Source of the DNA: Bacteroidales bacterium UBA1722
Lineage (GTDB): Bacteria; Bacteroidota; Bacteroidia; Bacteroidales; UBA932
NCBI GenBank assembly: GCA_002317435.1
Contig: DCIQ01000102.1
Location: 1-21,940, forward strand
Direction of reading: 5' to 3'
DNA length: 21,940 nucleotides
In this document: positions 6,936 to 15,744 of the stretch, in pieces
Numbering within the stretch: the stretch's first letter is position 1
Layout of the letters: each line of letters opens with the position of its first letter
Notes under the pieces: generated by a model
Databases searched by the model: none
Seen by the model: only the letters and a program-made list of their open reading frames with translations
Told to the model about the DNA's origin: nothing
Translations under genes and position numbers: made by a program

Positions 6936-8327
6936 ATGGACAACAGGAACAACATCCCCTATATCATTTTCCTCTCGATAGTGGCTGCTCTGGGAGGAAT
7001 CCTTTTCGGATATGATACAGCCGTAATCTCGGGAACCACTACGGATGTGGCCTCACAGTTCGGGCTTGATGACATCTCTAAGGGATGGTATGTAGGCTGT
7101 GCCCTCGTGGGCTCCATCATAGGTGTGGCCGTGGCCGGTCTGATGAGCGATTATCTCGGACGGAAGAAGACGATGCTGATTTCAGCGGTTTTCTTCAGCG
7201 TATCTGCGATAGGATGCTGTATATGCGAGGGATTCAATGACTTGGTGGCATATCGTATCATCGGCGGTCTGGGTATAGGTATCGTATCCATAGTCTCTCC
7301 CATATATATATCCGAGATATCTCCTGCCAGAATACGCGGCACGATGGTCTCCCTTTATCAGTTGGCTGTCACTCTGGGTCTGATGCTGGCATATCTGGTG
7401 AATTATCTTATCCTGTCGAACGCACCTGAAGTCGAAGCGGCCGGTTTCATCAAATGGGCCTTTGTGGATGAAATGTGGCGGGGGATGCTGGGCTCGGAGA
7501 CTGTAGTGACCCTGTTGTTCTTTATAATTCTGTTTATGATTCCGGAGAGTCCCAAGTGGCTGATGGTTAAAAAGCGGGAGCAGGAGGCGATGAAGGTTTT
7601 CGGCAGGCTTCGCTGCGATGAAGCAGGGGCTCGTGAAGAATTTTCCATTACCAAGTCCTCCATCGACGGTGAAGTCAAGTCGGAATGGTCGGCTCTGATG
7701 CATCCGGGCATCCGACGTGCCGTCCTGTTCGGATGTGCCATCGCCATCCTCGGGCAGTTTATGGGGGTCAATGCTGTTCTTTATTACGGACCGGATATTT
7801 TCGCGGATGCCGGTCTGGCTTCCAAGGATTCTTCGTTCTCTACCGTGTTGGTGGGTCTGGTGAATATGCTTACCACGGTTCTGGCCGTATTCATCATAGA
7901 TAAGGTGGGCCGGAAGAAATTGATTTATTGGGGCGTGAGCAGCATGATAATCTGTCTGCTCTGCATAGCGGGCTATTTCGCCTTCGGCAGTGCATTGGGT
8001 ATCAGTCCCGTAGTTCTGCTGATTCTCTTCCTGATGTACATTTTCAGTCAGGCCATCTCCATCAGTGCTGTGGTGTTCGTGCTTCTTTCGGAGATGTATC
8101 CGAATAAGGTGCGCGGCATCGCGATGTCCATAGCCGGGCTTTCTCTCTGGGTGGGAACTTACCTGATAGGGCAGTTCACCCCCTGGTGCATGACGAATCT
8201 TACCCCCGCCGGGACTTTCCTGTTCTTCGCAGTGATGTGCCTGCCATATATGTATATAATGTGGAAGAAGATACCTGAGACTACGGGAAAAACCCTCGAA
8301 GAGATCGAGGCTTACTGGAAACAGTGA
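6936..8327 (+). CDS. MFS sugar:proton symporter (sugar porter family, XylE-like)
   Basis: This 463-residue inner-membrane transporter has about 12 predicted helices. Sugar-porter signatures are GYDTAVISG (25-33, with proton-coupling Asp27), DYLGRKK (72-78), RIIGGLGIGI near 107, PESPKWLM (203-210), DKVGRKK (322-328) and the C-terminal PETTGKTLEEIEAYW (447-461). Against E. coli XylE from memory, the binding residues Q168, Q289 and N294 are kept (Q142, Q274, N279), but Q175, Q288, W392 and Q415 are changed to L149, G273, F381 and L404, so the substrate is probably not xylose or glucose. I chose ATG 6936 because it sits 1 nt after the previous stop and starts just before helix 1; upstream in-frame sequence from 6804 overlaps the DUF4434 gene and is low-complexity. 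It is the last gene of the operon, and an amino sugar is the likely cargo by context. Confidence 0.9.
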   Translation: MDNRNNIPYIIFLSIVAALGGILFGYDTAVISGTTTDVASQFGLDDISKGWYVGCALVGSIIGVAVAGLMSDYLGRKKTMLISAVFFSVSAIGCCICEGFNDLVAYRIIGGLGIGIVSIVSPIYISEISPARIRGTMVSLYQLAVTLGLMLAYLVNYLILSNAPEVEAAGFIKWAFVDEMWRGMLGSETVVTLLFFIILFMIPESPKWLMVKKREQEAMKVFGRLRCDEAGAREEFSITKSSIDGEVKSEWSALMHPGIRRAVLFGCAIAILGQFMGVNAVLYYGPDIFADAGLASKDSSFSTVLVGLVNMLTTVLAVFIIDKVGRKKLIYWGVSSMIICLLCIAGYFAFGSALGISPVVLLILFLMYIFSQAISISAVVFVLLSEMYPNKVRGIAMSIAGLSLWVGTYLIGQFTPWCMTNLTPAGTFLFFAVMCLPYMYIMWKKIPETTGKTLEEIEAYWKQ

Positions 8328-8340
8328 TGATGACCATCCC

Positions 8341-8372
8341 GTTGGAGTTGCAGATAAATTTGTTTATATTCG
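8341..8372 (+). promoter_or_regulatory. Possible Bacteroidota promoter for nhaD
   Basis: GTTG (8341-8344), 20 nt, then TATATTCG (8365-8372) resembles TTTG-N20-TAnnTTTG with one mismatch in each box. It would start transcription near 8380, about 20 nt before the nhaD ATG at 8402. The 74-nt gap after the MFS gene contains no terminator, so read-through from the sugar operon is also possible. Confidence 0.4.
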
Positions 8373-8401
8373 CCTGTTAACGTAAATAGGGCAGATTAGT
8401 T

Positions 8402-9787
8402 ATGGTTATTTTCTATTTGATGGCGATAATCTTCGTCGCAGGCATCCTGTGTATCGCGCTGGAGGATGTCCTTAAGATCAACAAGGCCGCTGTTTCGGTC
8501 GGTATGTGCATCCTTCTCTGGGGACTCGTGATAACTCACGCGACAGGTGTGTTCGAAACCAATCCTCCGGAGTACCTCGACAACTATATCAAAGGGTTTC
8601 CGGAACTCCTCAGCATGCCCGTCGCCCAGAGGGCGATGATATATGTTGAGAAGACACTTGTCGAGTCGCTGGGTGATGTGTCCACCACTCTGTTCTTCGT
8701 ATTGGCATCGATGGCCATCATCGAGGTGCTCGATTCTCACGGCTCGTTCAGAGTGATAACCAACTCGATACGCACCAGAAAGAAACGTTCTCTGGTATGG
8801 CTTGTCGCCGGCATCACATTCATGCTCTCCGCTCTTTTGGGTAATCTGGCCACAGTCATCGTGATGGTCGCCGTCCTGAGAAAAATATTGCCCGAGAGGG
8901 CTGACCGACTCATATTTTCATGTCTGGTCATCCTTTCTGCGAATGCCGGGGGGGCATGGTCTCCCATCGGAGATGTCACCACACTGATACTGTGGACCGG
9001 AGGAAATCTTTCGGCCGGCCATCAGATAGTGCATCTCTTCGTGCCCGCTTTCGTGATGATGGCCCTGCCGGCAGCCATAATCGGTCTTCTGTCGTTCAGA
9101 AAGGGAGAAGAATTCGCGGAGTTGACCGCCGGAGATGCCTCTATGCTTCCCGCATATATCACTCCGAAGTTCCAGACCTCCCTGCTGTCTGTCGGTCTCT
9201 TTTTCCTGGCTATGATACCGGTGTTTCAGACTACGATAAGCCTCCCGCCGTATATGGGCGCCCTGTTGGGACTTGTCGTCCTGTGGATGATGACGGACAT
9301 CAAGGCTTCGGGCTCCACCGATCCCCGGGCATCCGAACTGAAGGTCTCCAGACTTTTCAGTCATCTCGACCTTTCCACCGTCTTTTTCTTCCTTGGTATC
9401 CTTATGTCGGTGAACGCTCTCAAGACTGTCGGTGTCCTCACTGCGCTGTCCAACGGACTGAGTTCTGCTTTCGGAAATGTCAGTTCCATAGCATTCGTTC
9501 TGGGAATATGCTCGTCATTCCTCGATAACGTGGCTCTCGTAGCTGCCACCATCGGTATGTATCCTATCCAGCAGGCCGGCGAGTTCATGATGAACAGTTC
9601 ATTCTGGACATTCCTTGCGTACTGTGCAGTAACCGGAGGCAGCATCCTGATCATCGGTTCCGCATCCGGAGTTACCGTAATGGGGCTGGAGAAAATAGAA
9701 TTCGGTTATTATTTCAAGAAGATTACGCCTCTGGCCATCCTCGGGTATCTGGCCGGTTCGGGTGTCTATCTTTTGCTGTTCGCCTGA
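8402..9787 (+). CDS. nhaD: Sodium:proton antiporter NhaD (ion transporter superfamily)
   Basis: This 461-residue inner-membrane protein has about 12 hydrophobic segments and no signal peptide. NhaD/ArsB-superfamily marks are the hairpin-like SALLGNLATVIVMVAVLRK (143-161), ANAGGAWSPIGDVTTLI (180-196), and in the second half SSFLDNVALVAATIG (371-385), followed by TGGSILIIGSASGV (411-424). The repeated N/D-rich re-entrant motifs in each half are expected for this fold, which exports Na+ or Li+ in exchange for protons. It is a single-gene transcript: it follows the sugar operon after 74 nt with its own possible promoter and ends at a strong hairpin shared with the convergent efflux operon. It may serve sodium homeostasis rather than sugar use; a sodium-coupled link to the locus is not shown. 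Confidence 0.9.
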   Translation: MVIFYLMAIIFVAGILCIALEDVLKINKAAVSVGMCILLWGLVITHATGVFETNPPEYLDNYIKGFPELLSMPVAQRAMIYVEKTLVESLGDVSTTLFFVLASMAIIEVLDSHGSFRVITNSIRTRKKRSLVWLVAGITFMLSALLGNLATVIVMVAVLRKILPERADRLIFSCLVILSANAGGAWSPIGDVTTLILWTGGNLSAGHQIVHLFVPAFVMMALPAAIIGLLSFRKGEEFAELTAGDASMLPAYITPKFQTSLLSVGLFFLAMIPVFQTTISLPPYMGALLGLVVLWMMTDIKASGSTDPRASELKVSRLFSHLDLSTVFFFLGILMSVNALKTVGVLTALSNGLSSAFGNVSSIAFVLGICSSFLDNVALVAATIGMYPIQQAGEFMMNSSFWTFLAYCAVTGGSILIIGSASGVTVMGLEKIEFGYYFKKITPLAILGYLAGSGVYLLLFA

Positions 9788-9800
9788 CAGCACATAATAG

Positions 9801-9843
9801 AGAAATCCCCCTGTCCGCTTCAGTGTCAGACAGGGGGATTTCT
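9801..9843. terminator. Bidirectional terminator between nhaD and the efflux operon
   Basis: A perfect 15-bp stem pairs 9801-9815 (AGAAATCCCCCTGTC) with 9829-9843 (GACAGGGGGATTTCT) around a 13-nt loop, with T-rich sequence on the forward side (TTTATTGATTTATTTATG). It lies between two convergent genes, 14 nt after the nhaD stop and 23 nt beyond the outer-membrane factor stop, so it probably serves both. Confidence 0.88.
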
Positions 9844-9865
9844 TTATTGATTTATTTATGCCGCT

Positions 9866-11242
9866 TTACTCAGCTCCGCCTCCCAGAGCGCTGTAGAGGG
9901 AGACGATCGCCTGCATCTTCTTCGCCTGGTTGGCTATGAGGTTCAGTTTGGCATCGAAGAACGAGTTGTATGCGATAAGAACATCGAGATATGTCTTGTC
10001 GAGACTGTTCTTCATGAGGTATTCCGTATCTATTCTGGCCCTGTCCAGATGGAGGACCTGGGCAGTGTAGAATACGGCTTTGCGTTCACTGGCATTATAA
10101 TCGGAGAGTGCATTGTTCACTTCGTTACCTGCATTCAGGATTATCCTGTCGAAGTTGAGCCGTGCTTCACGCTGCCGGCTCTCGGCCACTTTCAGATTGG
10201 CCCTGTTCTGTCCTCCGTTCAGTATGGGGGCCACCAGTCCGGCACCGATGCCGGTGAGCGCCGACATGGGCGAGAATTCACCGGTAACAGGATTTACCAG
10301 ACTGAACGCTCCTGTAATGGAGAGGACCGGGAAGAAGTTGAGCAGGGCTCCGCGGGTGGCATAATGAGCGAGTTCGAGGTTTCTCTCTGCTGCCATTACA
10401 TCCGGACGGCGGGTAAGCATCTGTACGGGTATGCCTACGGCAATAGTTTCAGGCACCTGCTGTTCTATGAGTTTCCCGCGCGGGATTTTGGGATTCGGCG
10501 TGGAACACAACATGAGGGACAGTGCGTTTTCCGTTTGGGTGATCTGATTCCGGATCTCGGCGATTTGGGACATTACGTTGTTGTAATTGGCCTCGTACTG
10601 GGAAACTGCCACCTGATCCGTCATTCCCGCTTCTTTCATCGCTGTAACCGTTATCACGGATTTCTTCCAGGTCTGTTCCATCTCCAGAGCCGTGTTGAGT
10701 TCGGAATCGAGCATCAGGAGGGTGAAGTATGTGTTTGCGACACCGGCTATCAGCGATGAACGGACTGCCCTGTAATAGTCTTCTGTCTGTTCTTTGGTGG
10801 CTTTGGCCGATTTCAGGTTATTCGTGAGCCTGAAGAACGAGAGCTGCCAGCTGGCGGTGACGTTCAGGTTATAGTTGTAGCTCGTATTGCCTTCGCTGAA
10901 ACTTGCTCCGATACTGGCCGGGTTCGTGTAGGTACCTATGCCGAGGTTCGGGATATATGCCAGTTTCGCTCCCATAACCATCGCCTCGGCCTGCCGGATG
11001 TGCTCGTGGGCCACCAGAAGGTCCGTATTGCGCGTCAGCGCGGTATCAATCAGATTCTGGAGGTGAGGGTCAGTGAAAATCCCTTTCCAGTCCAGATTCG
11101 CCAGATTGGCCGACGTGTCGGAGAGGACGGCGTCCCCGTAAAGAGCATCGGGTACCTGCCCGACTGGTTCGTATTTTCCGAGGGCTGCGCAGGAGGTAAG
11201 CAGTGCTGCCGCGCAGAGTATAAATAAACTATTCTTCATCAT
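9866..11242 (-). CDS. RND efflux outer membrane factor (TolC/OprM family lipoprotein)
   Basis: This 458-residue protein carries a lipoprotein signal ending in LLTSC, with Cys18 lipidated. The family forms a trimeric channel that lets the inner-membrane pump expel drugs through the outer membrane. NodT/OprM-type features are the tandem outer-membrane-efflux repeats: NLIDTALTRNTDLLVAHEHI (63-82) and the matching LTRRPDVMAAERNLELAHYA region in the second half, typical of the RPDV motif. It is third in the operon; its start (11242, or the next Met at 11239) overlaps the end of the RND gene by 14 nt, so the two are probably translationally coupled. The stop is followed by the shared terminator at 9801-9843. 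I see no deviation from family length or motifs. Confidence 0.94.
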   Translation of the reverse strand: MMKNSLFILCAAALLTSCAALGKYEPVGQVPDALYGDAVLSDTSANLANLDWKGIFTDPHLQNLIDTALTRNTDLLVAHEHIRQAEAMVMGAKLAYIPNLGIGTYTNPASIGASFSEGNTSYNYNLNVTASWQLSFFRLTNNLKSAKATKEQTEDYYRAVRSSLIAGVANTYFTLLMLDSELNTALEMEQTWKKSVITVTAMKEAGMTDQVAVSQYEANYNNVMSQIAEIRNQITQTENALSLMLCSTPNPKIPRGKLIEQQVPETIAVGIPVQMLTRRPDVMAAERNLELAHYATRGALLNFFPVLSITGAFSLVNPVTGEFSPMSALTGIGAGLVAPILNGGQNRANLKVAESRQREARLNFDRIILNAGNEVNNALSDYNASERKAVFYTAQVLHLDRARIDTEYLMKNSLDKTYLDVLIAYNSFFDAKLNLIANQAKKMQAIVSLYSALGGGAE

Positions 11243-14200
11243 CGTCTTCGATAGCGGGTTTGATTTTATCCTGTATTTTCTGGAATGTGGTGTATGTTAC
11301 CGGTGTGATGAACAGAAGTCCTACCGTTCCGACGAGCATACCCACGATGGTCCCGAGACCGAGCGAGAAGTTACCCATACCGCCTACACCTCCGATGGAG
11401 AGGACCATAGGTGCCAGACCGATAATCATGGTGCCTGCTGTCATAATGATAGGTCTGAGCCGGTCACCTGCAGCTGCCATGGAAGCCTGTTTTATCTCCA
11501 TTCCTTCCTTATGGTGCTCTACGGCATACTCGGTGATAAGAATGGCAGTCTTGGAGAGCAGACCGATCAGCATGATTACACCGGTTTGGACATAGATGTT
11601 GCTTTCCAATCCCACGAGCCATGACACTCCGAATGACGCCGCGAGTCCGAGCGGTACGGAGAGCAATATCGCGAATGGTATCACGAGGCTTTCGTAGAGG
11701 GCTGCCAGGATGAGGAAGATGATGAACGAGCAGAGAATCAGCGCCAGTCCCAGACCGCCCTGACTGTTCTGTTCGCGTGCCATGCCGGCGAAGTCGATTC
11801 CGTAACCCTCGGGGAGATATTCCCTGGAGGCTTTTTCGAGGACGGCGAGTGCTTCACCGGTGCTCATGTTCGAAGATGCCTGGACGTTGATGGAGATGAA
11901 TTTGTTGAAAGTCTTGATGGCTTCGGGGCCATAGATTCTCTTCAGGTTGACGAAACTGCTCAGAGGAGCCATCTCGCCGTTCTTGGTTCTGATGGAAATC
12001 TGATCGAGAGAGAATTCATCCCTCCTGCTGTCGGCATCAGCCTGGACCATGACCTTGTAAACTTTCGAGTAGAGGTTTATGTCGTTTACATAGGCCCCTC
12101 CGTAGTAGGCACCGATGGTGCCGAGGACATCCTTCGGGGTGAGGCCTGCACGCAGACATTTGGCCACGTCCACTGAAACCTGCCACTGGGGGAAATCTAT
12201 GGTGAATGCCATGAAGCCGTAAACGCCGTCCTTTGCGATGTCGTTGATGAAGTTGAACGTGACGTCATACAACTCCTCGATGGTGCCTCCGCGCCTGTCC
12301 TGGACATACATGTCGATACCGTTGCTGGTACCGTATCCGGGAATCATAGGAGTCGAGAAAACCATACATGTGGCTTCCTCATATTTCTTGGTGGCGTTTG
12401 TAATGGTATTATACAGATTTCCGTAGGATGTTTCACCTCCCCGTTCCTCCCAAGGGTCCAGTTTCAGGAAGATGATGCCCGACGTCGAGGATGCACCGGA
12501 AGTGAATCCGTATCCGGTCGTGCCGCATACTTCCTGTATCCCTTCTATTTTTCCGAGATCATCGGCCAAACTGTTGAGGGTCTTGTTGGTCTCGTTCAAA
12601 GATGTCCCCGGAGGGGTGCTCATCTCGACGATCAACAGACCGTTGTCTTCGGTAGGAACCAGTCCTTTGGGCATCTTGTCCATGAAAAAGACGAAAGCTA
12701 TGACTCCGATGACGAGGACACCCCAGATGAGAGGTTTGCGGCCGAGATATTTGCCGATGCTGTTCTGATAGCTGTTGCTGAATTTGGAGAAGAATCCGTC
12801 GAACCAGCGGGCATATTTCTGCTTGAACGTGAGTTTCTGGCCTTCGGCGGGTTTATGGATGGGTTTGAGCATCAGTGCACATAGAGCCGGGACAGTGGTG
12901 AGGGCGTTCAAGGCGGAGATACCCACGGCCACGGCCATGGTCAGACCGAACTGACGGTAGAATACGCCGGTGGTGCCTCCGAGGAAAGATACGGGGATGA
13001 ACACTGCCATGAAGACGAGTGAGGATGTGATTACAGGCATCATCACGTTCTGTACGGCATTTTTAGTGGCTTTGTACGGGTCGAGGAAGCCTTTTTCGAA
13101 TTCGGCGTGCACTGCCTCGACCACCACTATGGAGTCATCGACGACAGTCCCGATCACCAGCACCAATGCGAACAGCGTCAGCAGGTTTATGGAGAACCCT
13201 ACGATGGTCATGAAGGCGAACGTACCGATAAGCGATACCATAATGCTTATGAAAGGAATCAGGGTGCTCCTGATGTCTTTCAGGAATATCAGCACGATGA
13301 GGATAACCAGGAGGATGGCGTCTCTCAAGGTCTCGAGAACCTGTTCCATCGATGCATAGAGGAAGTCGTTGGTGTTGTTCAGGACAGCGATTTCGATCCC
13401 GCTGGGGGATTCTGCCTTGATCTGGTCCAGAGCTTTGGTTATCTCCTCGTTCACGGCGGTGGCGTTCGATCCGGCTGACTGGTAGGCGATACACATCACA
13501 CCGGGATGGCCGTTCGTGTATCCGACGAAGTTGTAACTTTCACTGCCCAACTCTATGGTGGCGATATCTCTCAGACGGAGGATATTGCCCTGCTTGTCCG
13601 CTTCGATGATGATGTTTTCGAACTCCTGAGTGGTCTTGAGTCGTCCGGTATATTTCATCGTATACTGGTACGTCTCGTCGGAATCCTTGCCGAGAGAACC
13701 TGTAGCGGCTTCTATGTTCTGGGTGGCCAGGGCGTCGAGAACATCTGAAGGGTTGAGACCGTGCTGTGCGAGGGCGGCGGGATTCAGCCATATCCTCATG
13801 GAATACTGGCTGCTGAACATCTTGAACTCTCCGATACCGTTGATTCTCTGGATGACCGGCTTCACATTGATGGAGGCGAAGTTGCTGAGGAAGGCTTCAT
13901 CGTATGTGTCATCCGGTGAGTAGATTGAGAAAATCTGCAGCATGGAATTCTGCCGCTTTTCCACAGATACGCCATTTTGTGTGACTTCTTTGGGAAGCTG
14001 GGACAGGACTTTCTGGACTCGGGTGTTTACGTTCACCGTCGCCATATCGGGGTTCGTCCCCTGTTCGAATACCACGCTGATGTCCACGTCACCGGAGTTC
14101 GAAGCGGTGGAGTTCATGTAAATCATGTGCTCGACACCGTTGATGGATTCTTCCAGAGGGGTGATGACGGAGTTGATGATAGTCTGCGCATCGGCACCGA

Positions 14201-14351
14201 AATACGAGGCGCTTACACTGACGGTAGGAGGTGCGATGTCCGGGTACTGCTCGATAGGGAGAGAGAAAAGACTCAAGACTCCCACCAGCACTATCAGGAC
14301 GCTGATGACGCCCGAAAGAATAGGACGTTTGATGAAAGTGGTAAGTTTCAT
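11229..14351 (-). CDS. RND multidrug efflux pump, HAE1 family (AcrB-like)
   Basis: This 1040-residue inner-membrane proton antiporter is the full length of AcrB-type pumps. The N-terminus KLTTFIKRPILSGVISVLIV gives the first helix and is followed by the conserved LPIEQYPDIAPPTVSV. The proton-relay residues are present: D405 and D406 in TVVDDSIVVVE, and K934 in GLLSKTAILITEYA, matching D407, D408 and K940 of AcrB. Two large periplasmic loops separate the helix bundles as expected. It is second in the operon, starting 7 nt after the adaptor stop and overlapping the outer-membrane factor by 14 nt. Substrates are likely hydrophobic or amphiphilic compounds such as bile salts or drugs; this cannot be read from the sequence. 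Confidence 0.97.
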   Translation of the reverse strand: MKLTTFIKRPILSGVISVLIVLVGVLSLFSLPIEQYPDIAPPTVSVSASYFGADAQTIINSVITPLEESINGVEHMIYMNSTASNSGDVDISVVFEQGTNPDMATVNVNTRVQKVLSQLPKEVTQNGVSVEKRQNSMLQIFSIYSPDDTYDEAFLSNFASINVKPVIQRINGIGEFKMFSSQYSMRIWLNPAALAQHGLNPSDVLDALATQNIEAATGSLGKDSDETYQYTMKYTGRLKTTQEFENIIIEADKQGNILRLRDIATIELGSESYNFVGYTNGHPGVMCIAYQSAGSNATAVNEEITKALDQIKAESPSGIEIAVLNNTNDFLYASMEQVLETLRDAILLVILIVLIFLKDIRSTLIPFISIMVSLIGTFAFMTIVGFSINLLTLFALVLVIGTVVDDSIVVVEAVHAEFEKGFLDPYKATKNAVQNVMMPVITSSLVFMAVFIPVSFLGGTTGVFYRQFGLTMAVAVGISALNALTTVPALCALMLKPIHKPAEGQKLTFKQKYARWFDGFFSKFSNSYQNSIGKYLGRKPLIWGVLVIGVIAFVFFMDKMPKGLVPTEDNGLLIVEMSTPPGTSLNETNKTLNSLADDLGKIEGIQEVCGTTGYGFTSGASSTSGIIFLKLDPWEERGGETSYGNLYNTITNATKKYEEATCMVFSTPMIPGYGTSNGIDMYVQDRRGGTIEELYDVTFNFINDIAKDGVYGFMAFTIDFPQWQVSVDVAKCLRAGLTPKDVLGTIGAYYGGAYVNDINLYSKVYKVMVQADADSRRDEFSLDQISIRTKNGEMAPLSSFVNLKRIYGPEAIKTFNKFISINVQASSNMSTGEALAVLEKASREYLPEGYGIDFAGMAREQNSQGGLGLALILCSFIIFLILAALYESLVIPFAILLSVPLGLAASFGVSWLVGLESNIYVQTGVIMLIGLLSKTAILITEYAVEHHKEGMEIKQASMAAAGDRLRPIIMTAGTMIIGLAPMVLSIGGVGGMGNFSLGLGTIVGMLVGTVGLLFITPVTYTTFQKIQDKIKPAIEDDDEE

Positions 14352-14358
14352 GACTCAA

Positions 14359-15480
14359 CTATTTGATGATTTCTACCGGGTCTCCGTTTTTGAGTTTGTT
14401 GATGGTACTTGTGATCATGTCTCCTGCCTTGACGGACATTTCGCCGTTTTCGTCAGGAATAATCATCCACTGGCTGTTATTTATTCTGGAGGCGTTTACC
14501 TGAACCTGTTCGAGGACACCGTCGCGGATGACGAATACGAAAAGCTTGTCCTGAATCTCCTTCATCGACGTTCTCGGCACCACGATGACGTCGTCAACCA
14601 TCATTTTGAACACTACCTTACATGAACCTCCCGAAAGGAGTTCCTTGTCAGGGTTCGGGAAGATGGACCTTACGGGCAGTGCTCCGGTCTCCTGTGAAAT
14701 GAGACCGCTGATGGAATGTACGGTGCCGGTATGTTCATAAGTTTTCCCCAGGTTCGTGATCAGTGTGATTCCGGGGAGATCGCCTGTGGATCTCTTCTTG
14801 GCGAAGGATTCCGAGTTGTGGAAAAGCTCGAGATAGGTGTTCTCGGGCACGGAGAAATCCGCATATATCTGGGAATTGTCCGATACGATGGTCAGCGGTT
14901 CCGTCATCTGGGGGCTTACAAGACTTCCCACCTTGAAAGGAAGGTTTCCGATATGGCCCTTGCCCATGGTGCGGACCTTGGTATAGGAGAGGTTGTTTTC
15001 CGCATCCTTGAGGGCTGCCATCGCCTGACCGAGTTCCGCGGCGGATGTCACAACTTGGTTCTTGGCGAGATCGAGCTGGTATTTGCTGATGATATCCCTG
15101 TCGTACAGATTCTGCTTGCTTTCAAGCGTGAGTTTGGCGTTCTCCAGCTGGGCTTTGTTCACCTCGACCTGTGCCAGGGCCCTGTTGTATGCGGCCCGGT
15201 ATGTCACATCATCGATTTCGAAGAGGACATCGTTGACATTTACTTGTTGTCCTTCAGTTACTTTGATTTTGGTGATGCGGCCGCTGACCTGAGGGAAAAT
15301 GGCGACATCCTGAATACCCTTTATCGTAGCGGGATAAGCGTAATCGATGACACAGGAAGTGTCCTTCAGTGTGATGGCGTGTACCTGTACCTTGACAGGG
15401 GTATCGTTCTGAACTGACTTGCATGAGAAAGCCCAAAGGACTCCTGCGGCAAGCGCCGGGATAAGTAAAAGATGTTTCAT
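14359..15480 (-). CDS. RND efflux periplasmic adaptor (membrane fusion protein, AcrA-like)
   Basis: This 373-residue lipoprotein has a signal ending in WAFSC, with Cys20 lipidated and anchored in the inner membrane. The biotinyl-lipoyl-like half-motif is FPQVSGRITKIKVTEGQQVN (62-81). An alpha-helical hairpin rich in A/E/K/Q follows (about 97-165), and the beta-barrel and membrane-proximal domains come after it, including GGSCKVVFK and VVPRTSM. The family bridges the RND pump and the outer channel. It is the first gene of the operon and is preceded by a 264-nt divergent region with a candidate promoter. No dedicated regulator gene lies next to the operon. Confidence 0.95.
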   Translation of the reverse strand: MKHLLLIPALAAGVLWAFSCKSVQNDTPVKVQVHAITLKDTSCVIDYAYPATIKGIQDVAIFPQVSGRITKIKVTEGQQVNVNDVLFEIDDVTYRAAYNRALAQVEVNKAQLENAKLTLESKQNLYDRDIISKYQLDLAKNQVVTSAAELGQAMAALKDAENNLSYTKVRTMGKGHIGNLPFKVGSLVSPQMTEPLTIVSDNSQIYADFSVPENTYLELFHNSESFAKKRSTGDLPGITLITNLGKTYEHTGTVHSISGLISQETGALPVRSIFPNPDKELLSGGSCKVVFKMMVDDVIVVPRTSMKEIQDKLFVFVIRDGVLEQVQVNASRINNSQWMIIPDENGEMSVKAGDMITSTINKLKNGDPVEIIK

Positions 15481-15530
15481 TTGCTTTTTTTATGTGATTT
15501 TTGCTTTTTTCAATTTCTGCAGTCATTCAC

Positions 15531-15545
15531 AGCCGGCGGCCGGCT
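15531..15545. promoter_or_regulatory. GC-rich palindrome upstream of the efflux operon
   Basis: AGCCGG and CCGGCT flank a 3-nt centre (CGG), between the efflux adaptor start at 15480 and its candidate -7 box at 15580-15587, so it would lie in the 5' leader. It may be a repressor operator or a leader hairpin; no regulator gene is adjacent, so this stays tentative. Confidence 0.35.
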
Positions 15546-15579
15546 TCAGGCTCAAATCTCACTTGTGAAACCCAACTCA

Positions 15580-15587
15580 CAAATATA
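15580..15587 (-). promoter_or_regulatory. Candidate -7 box for the efflux operon
   Basis: Read on the reverse strand this is TATATTTG, a perfect match to the Bacteroidota -7 consensus TAnnTTTG, about 100 nt before the adaptor gene. No good TTTG was seen 19-21 nt further upstream, so only half of the promoter is supported. It is back to back with the forward promoter of the 93-residue gene. Confidence 0.5.
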
Positions 15588-15683
15588 TGAAAAGATTTTG
15601 ACAATACGGAGGCAGGTACTGTAAGTGTCCCCCGCGGAACTTATATGCGTGGGAATATGATGCTTTTCTGATGATGCGGGATG

Positions 15684-15714
15684 ATTGCGATAATCAGGAT
15701 TGTTGCTATATTTG
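15684..15714 (+). promoter_or_regulatory. Bacteroidota promoter for the 93-residue gene
   Basis: ATTG (15684-15687), 19 nt, then a perfect TATATTTG (15707-15714) gives a start point near 15721, about 24 nt before the ATG at 15745. The sequence around the -7 box, GCTATATTTGCA, is the same as that of the guaB promoter at 18765-18772. Confidence 0.7.
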
Positions 15715-15744
15715 CAGCGGAATAACTTAATAACAGATAATGTC

